Shown here: one piece after another, positions 36,970 to 40,638 of the stretch | How the letters are laid out: each line of letters begins with the position of its first letter | How positions within the stretch are numbered: the first letter of the stretch is position 1 | DNA from: Desulfovibrio sp. | GTDB lineage: Bacteria; Desulfobacterota; Desulfovibrionia; Desulfovibrionales; Desulfovibrionaceae | Length of the DNA: 40,638 nt | Direction of reading: 5' to 3' | Assembly: GCA_031260965.1 (NCBI GenBank) | Contig: JAISKK010000084.1 | Coordinates: forward strand, 1 to 40,638 | Position numbers and translations under genes: made by a program | The notes under the pieces: model-generated | The model's database searches: none | What the model was told of the DNA's origin: nothing | The model's input: only the letters and a program-made list of their open reading frames with translations

Positions 36970-37609
36970 TGCTGAACACCTCATGGTCCAGGATTTCGCC
37001 TTTGAAGATCCAGACCTTGACCCCGATTATACCGTAGGTAGTTTTGGCCTCCGCATAACCGTAGTCAATGTCGGCCCGCAAAGTCTGCAAGGGCACGCGG
37101 CCGTCACGGTACCATTCGCTACGGGCTATTTCCGCCCCAGCCAAACGCCCGGCGCAACCGATTTTGATTCCCTCAGCTCCGAACTTGCGAGCTTGGGAAA
37201 CCGTGCGCTTCATAGCCCGGCGAAAGGCAACCCGCCGCTCAAGCTGCTGGGCCACATTCTCCGCCACAAGCTGGGCTTCAATTTCCGGACGGCGAATTTC
37301 GTTTACTTCAATCGCGAAATCGCGACCGAATTTTTTATGCAAATCCGAACGCAACTTTTCAATTTCCACACCCTTGCGGCCAATTACGATACCAGGCTTG
37401 GCCGTGGAAATAATAAGCCGCGCCTTCTCGCCGGGACGCTCAATTTCAATGCGCGCAATGCCGGCAGCATAAAGAAGCTTTTTCACATGGCAACGGATCT
37501 GATGATCCTCAAACACAAAGGTCGGGTAGTCCTTTTTGCTGTACCAGCGGGACTGCCAGTTCTTGTTGTACCCGAGCCTGAAACCGAAGGGATTGACTTT
37601 CTGACCCAT
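36962..37609 (-). CDS. rpsC: 30S ribosomal protein S3
   Basis: The 215-residue protein begins [20 protein letters not shown], has the KH domain around [20 protein letters not shown] and the C-terminal [20 protein letters not shown] and [16 protein letters not shown]. Length is normal for S3. Confidence 0.98.
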   Translation of the reverse strand: MGQKVNPFGFRLGYNKNWQSRWYSKKDYPTFVFEDHQIRCHVKKLLYAAGIARIEIERPGEKARLIISTAKPGIVIGRKGVEIEKLRSDLHKKFGRDFAIEVNEIRRPEIEAQLVAENVAQQLERRVAFRRAMKRTVSQARKFGAEGIKIGCAGRLAGAEIARSEWYRDGRVPLQTLRADIDYGYAEAKTTYGIIGVKVWIFKGEILDHEVFSNA

Positions 37610-37619
37610 AATTGCGTTC

Positions 37620-37952
37620 CTAATACTCGGCGAGAATAACGGTTATGTGGCTGGTGCGCTTTTTAATGGACGAAGCCCGTCCTTGGGCGCGGGGCATAAA
37701 TCGTTTCCAACTCGGGCCTTCGTTGACAATAATACGCTGGACCCTGAGCGTGTCCGGATCAATGGAAGTATTGGCACTGCTGTTGGACAGGGCCGAATAC
37801 ATAACCGAACGGATTACTCCGGCCGCCTTCTGCGGGGAAAAGCGCAAAATATCCAAGGCGTTGGACACGTCCAACCCCACCACATTCGCGGCTACCAGCC
37901 GGGCTTTGCGGGGAGAAAGGCGTACTCCCTTGAGAGTTGCTCTGCTTTCCAT
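37620..37952 (-). CDS. rplV: 50S ribosomal protein L22
   Basis: The 110-residue protein has [37 protein letters not shown] and the exit-tunnel loop region [20 protein letters not shown]. Typical L22. Confidence 0.97.
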   Translation of the reverse strand: MESRATLKGVRLSPRKARLVAANVVGLDVSNALDILRFSPQKAAGVIRSVMYSALSNSSANTSIDPDTLRVQRIIVNEGPSWKRFMPRAQGRASSIKKRTSHITVILAEY

Positions 37953-37961
37953 ATGACTGCC

Positions 37962-38246
37962 TTATTTTTTAACCTTGGCCGCCTTCCGATCTCCGGAATG
38001 GCCATGGAAAGTGCGGGTTATGGAAAATTCGCCAAGTTTGTGGCCGACCATATTCTCCGTGACAAAGACGGGAATGAATTTTTTCCCGTTATGCACGGCA
38101 AAGGTCAGACCTACCATCTCTGGCAGTATCGTGGATCTGCGCGACCAGGTTTTTATGACACGGCGGTCATTATTTGAGTTGGCCGTTTCTACCTTGCGCA
38201 ACAGATGCGAATCAATAAATGGACCCTTTTTCAGCGATCTCGGCAT
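37962..38246 (-). CDS. rpsS: 30S ribosomal protein S19
   Basis: The 94-residue protein begins [20 protein letters not shown] and contains [20 protein letters not shown] and [19 protein letters not shown], typical S19. Confidence 0.98.
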   Translation of the reverse strand: MPRSLKKGPFIDSHLLRKVETANSNNDRRVIKTWSRRSTILPEMVGLTFAVHNGKKFIPVFVTENMVGHKLGEFSITRTFHGHSGDRKAAKVKK

Positions 38247-38260
38247 AAATCACTCCCGGC

Positions 38261-39085
38261 TTACTTCCGGCGGTTAACAATGAGCTTTGTTGAGGGTTTT
38301 TTCGGATCACGCGTCTTGTAGCCCTTGGTAGGCACACCCCAAGGGGTGACCGGGTGTCTGCCTCCGGAGCTGCGACCTTCACCGCCGCCCAGAGGGTGAT
38401 CCACCGGGTTCATGGCGACGCCGCGCACCTTGGGACGTCGTCCCAGGAGACGATTGCGCCCGGCCTTGCCGAGGGAAATATTTTCATGCTGGATGTTGCC
38501 GACCTGTCCTATAGAGGCAAAACCGGCAGACAGCACCTTGCGCACCTCCCCGGAGGGCATACGCAAAGTGACATATTTTCCCTCACGGGCTACCACCTGG
38601 GCATAGGAGCCGGCGCTACGGCAAAAAACGCCGCCGCAACCGGGGCGCAGTTCTATGTTGTGGACCAGGGTGCCGACAGGAATTTTGCCCAAAGGTAAAG
38701 CATTGCCCGGCTTTATGTCAGCCCCTGTCCCGGCAATTATGGAATCGCCAACGTTAAGACCGACCGGAGCTATAATATAGCGTTTCTCTCCGTCCGCATA
38801 ACAAAGCAGAGCAATGCGGGCCGTGCGATTAGGATCGTATTCGACGCTGGACACGGTCGCCGTGATGTCAAGCTTGTCACGCTTGAAATCAATTATGCGA
38901 TAAAGCCTCTTATGGCCACCGCCGCGCCTGCGGCTGGTAATGCGCCCGTTGTTGTTGCGACCCGCTTTTTTGCTAAGCCCGCACGTAAGAGATTTTTCCG
39001 GGCGCAGGGCAGTGATTTCCTCAAAATCGGAAACCGTCTGAAAACGCCTTCCCGGCGAGGTGGGTTTGAGCGTACGGATAGGCAT
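38261..39085 (-). CDS. rplB: 50S ribosomal protein L2
   Basis: The 274-residue protein starts [17 protein letters not shown] and carries [20 protein letters not shown], the [19 protein letters not shown] region and the conserved C-terminal [20 protein letters not shown]. The start 15 bases inside the longest frame is chosen by family alignment. Confidence 0.98.
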   Translation of the reverse strand: MPIRTLKPTSPGRRFQTVSDFEEITALRPEKSLTCGLSKKAGRNNNGRITSRRRGGGHKRLYRIIDFKRDKLDITATVSSVEYDPNRTARIALLCYADGEKRYIIAPVGLNVGDSIIAGTGADIKPGNALPLGKIPVGTLVHNIELRPGCGGVFCRSAGSYAQVVAREGKYVTLRMPSGEVRKVLSAGFASIGQVGNIQHENISLGKAGRNRLLGRRPKVRGVAMNPVDHPLGGGEGRSSGGRHPVTPWGVPTKGYKTRDPKKPSTKLIVNRRK

Positions 39086-39086
39086 T

Positions 39087-39386
39087 TTACACTCCCTCAA
39101 AGAACTCTATCTTGCTGCCGGGCGCAAGTTTGACATAGGCTTTTTTGTATCCGGGCACCCTGCCATACTGGCGTTTGCGCCCACGGCTGAACACCCTGGC
39201 CAGTGGTTTTTTAACCACGATATTAACCGCTTCGACGGAAACGGCAAAAGCAAGCTCAACGGCCTTTTTCACCATCAATTTATTGGCGTTTTTATTCACA
39301 AAAAAGGCAACCTGATTCGTTTCCTCTTTCAGGAAGGTGCCCTTTTCGGAAATCAGCGGTTTTATAAGAATTTGCGTATAGTCCAT
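39087..39386 (-). CDS. rplW: 50S ribosomal protein L23
   Basis: The 99-residue protein begins [20 protein letters not shown] and contains [17 protein letters not shown] and the [17 protein letters not shown] tail. It forms part of the nascent chain exit site. The frame is open upstream into rplD, which is ignored. Confidence 0.97.
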   Translation of the reverse strand: MDYTQILIKPLISEKGTFLKEETNQVAFFVNKNANKLMVKKAVELAFAVSVEAVNIVVKKPLARVFSRGRKRQYGRVPGYKKAYVKLAPGSKIEFFEGV

Positions 39387-39396
39387 GACTTGTTCC

Positions 39397-40056
39397 TCAT
39401 TCCCCTTCCACGTCGACGCCCGCCAAAGAACCAGGAGCCGAAAGGCGCAGGGCCAGCGGGGAAAGCACACTCTCAAGCAACACCAGGCTTCTGTGCCGCA
39501 ACACCTCATAAGCGTTGAGACGCTCCGGAGCCAACACGGTAAGACCGGAAAGATTGCGGGCCGAAAGAAGCAGATCTCTGGCTTCAGCCGGGGCCACCAG
39601 CAAGGCCCGCTCCAGACCCAAGGCTTTCTGCACCTTGGCAAAATGTCGGGTTTTGGCCTCCGGTAGCGTGATGTCCTTAACCACAACCAGACGCTGCGCG
39701 GCCAGTCGCGAGGAAACAGCCATCCGCAAAGCCAGACGCCGAATCTTTTTGTTCACCTTGAAAGCGTAAGAACGCGGCTGCGGCCCGAAGGTCACGGCGC
39801 CGCCTGTCCAGATCGGCGAGATGTTCGAGCCGGAACGGGCGCGGCCGGTGCCTTTCTGGCGCCAGGGCTTGCTGCCGCCGCCTTTCATTTTCGCACGGTT
39901 CAGGGTGGCGTGTGTGCCGGAACGTCTGGCCGCACGGTAAGCGCGCACCACAAAATTCAAAATTTCCGGCCGGACTTCTACCTCATAGAGTTCCGGCGCC
40001 AGAGTCACGCTCCCGGCAGCATTATTTTCCTGATCTACTACTGTTAACTCTGCCAT
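39397..40056 (-). CDS. rplD: 50S ribosomal protein L4
   Basis: The 219-residue protein contains the L4 loop segment KPWRQKGTGRARSGSNISPI and WTGGAVTFGPQPRSY, preceded by NFVVRAYRAARRSGTHATLN. In E. coli L4 represses the S10 operon. The ATG at 40056 has GAGG eight bases upstream; an ATG six bases earlier is too close to it. Confidence 0.97.
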   Translation of the reverse strand: MAELTVVDQENNAAGSVTLAPELYEVEVRPEILNFVVRAYRAARRSGTHATLNRAKMKGGGSKPWRQKGTGRARSGSNISPIWTGGAVTFGPQPRSYAFKVNKKIRRLALRMAVSSRLAAQRLVVVKDITLPEAKTRHFAKVQKALGLERALLVAPAEARDLLLSARNLSGLTVLAPERLNAYEVLRHRSLVLLESVLSPLALRLSAPGSLAGVDVEGE

Positions 40057-40067
40057 GAACATATCCT

Positions 40068-40638
40068 CTACTGCTTGCGCACCATGACCAAACCGTTGCG
40101 CGGTCCGGGAACAGCCCCTTTGACAAGAATCACGTTGTCTTCGGGACGCACCGCAACAATGGACGCGCTTTTAACGGTAACATTCCTGTCGCCCAGATGC
40201 CCGGCCATTTTCTTGCCTTTCCAGACCTTGGCCGGTTCAGTGTTGTTGCCGATGCCGCCGCCGCTCCTGTGTACCTTCTCCGCACCGTGCGACGCTGACG
40301 CGCCACGAAAATTCCAGCGTTTCATAACCCCGGCCGTGCCCTTGCCTATGCTGCGTCCGCTCACCTTGACAACATCTCCGGCAGCAAAAAGGGTGGCATC
40401 CAGCGCGTCTCCAACGGCGAATTCAGCCGGAGCGTCGAGGCGCAACTCACGCAGAGTGCGAAAAGTCCCCTGGCCGGCCTTGTTGAAATGACCCAGCAGG
40501 GGTTTTGTCAAATTTTTTTCCTTGCAGGCGCCATAGGCGATCTGTATGGCGTCATAGCCGTCTTTTTCAGTATTCTTCACCTGGATCACCGGACAGGGAC
40601 CAGCCTCAATCACTGTTACGGCCAAAGCTGAACCATCG
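40068..40638 (-). CDS. rplC: 50S ribosomal protein L3 (5' end cut by the window)
   Basis: The visible 189 codons include [39 protein letters not shown] and [19 protein letters not shown], which identify L3. The frame continues past an internal TTG at 40625 to the window end, encoding DGSAL before [13 protein letters not shown], so about the first 20 residues and rpsJ lie outside. Confidence 0.97.
   Translation of the reverse strand, partial: DGSALAVTVIEAGPCPVIQVKNTEKDGYDAIQIAYGACKEKNLTKPLLGHFNKAGQGTFRTLRELRLDAPAEFAVGDALDATLFAAGDVVKVSGRSIGKGTAGVMKRWNFRGASASHGAEKVHRSGGGIGNNTEPAKVWKGKKMAGHLGDRNVTVKSASIVAVRPEDNVILVKGAVPGPRNGLVMVRKQ

Overview
The window looks like a chromosomal segment of an anaerobic deltaproteobacterium, most likely Desulfovibrionaceae. 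This is inferred from the gene families: a periplasmic tetraheme cytochrome c, HybA/HybB-type redox proteins, a fused FAD/Fe-S dehydrogenase with an NapH/NapG-like polyferredoxin, [FeFe] hydrogenases of two unusual groups, FolE2, and Desulfovibrio-like ribosomal proteins. No 16S rRNA or other taxonomic marker was available, and no rRNA, tRNA, CRISPR array, transposase or phage gene was recognised.

Layout. 1-4625 (+): a tightly packed run clpS-clpA-5-formyl-THF cyclo-ligase-pgeF-queD. 4726-10075 (-): an operon read from 10075 downward, hydS (group C, PAS-containing sensory-type [FeFe] hydrogenase), a SpoIIE/PP2C-type phosphatase, a thioredoxin-like [2Fe-2S] protein, a group B-type [FeFe] hydrogenase, then xthA. 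10449-14685 (+): a four-gene periplasmic reductase module made of a tetraheme cytochrome c, a Tat-exported fumarate-reductase-like flavoprotein, a HybA-like four-cluster ferredoxin and a HybB/NrfD-like membrane quinol dehydrogenase. 14884-15705 (+): folE2. 15673-21733 (-): NapH/NapG-like polyferredoxin, a 1240-residue D-lactate/glycolate-dehydrogenase-like fusion, and ruvX. 22168-26461 (+): metK-coaX-eno-folD behind a recognisable promoter. 26593-40638 (-): the S10-spc-alpha ribosomal superoperon from rplC (cut by the window end) to rplQ, including secY, map and rpoA.

How the parts may work together. The divergent block at 4.7-14.7 kb is the accessory, energy-related part. On one side is a predicted H2-sensing and H2-metabolising cassette. 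On the other is a predicted electron chain from menaquinol through the NrfD-type protein, the HybA-type ferredoxin and the tetraheme cytochrome to a soluble flavoprotein that reduces an unsaturated acid. The flavoprotein lacks the usual HPT substrate-binding motif of fumarate reductases, so its acceptor may not be fumarate. A CRP/FNR-like palindrome lies in the 373-bp divergent region. FolE2 and QueD are two steps of the queuosine route, FolE2 also feeds folate, and MTHFS and FolD belong to one-carbon metabolism.

Other points. Two kinds of short dispersed intergenic repeat with hairpin potential recur at gene ends. The hydrogenase block has strongly AT-rich patches against GC-richer neighbours. 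Ribosomal protein L29 appears to carry a basic 55-residue N-terminal extension behind a strong ribosome-binding site.
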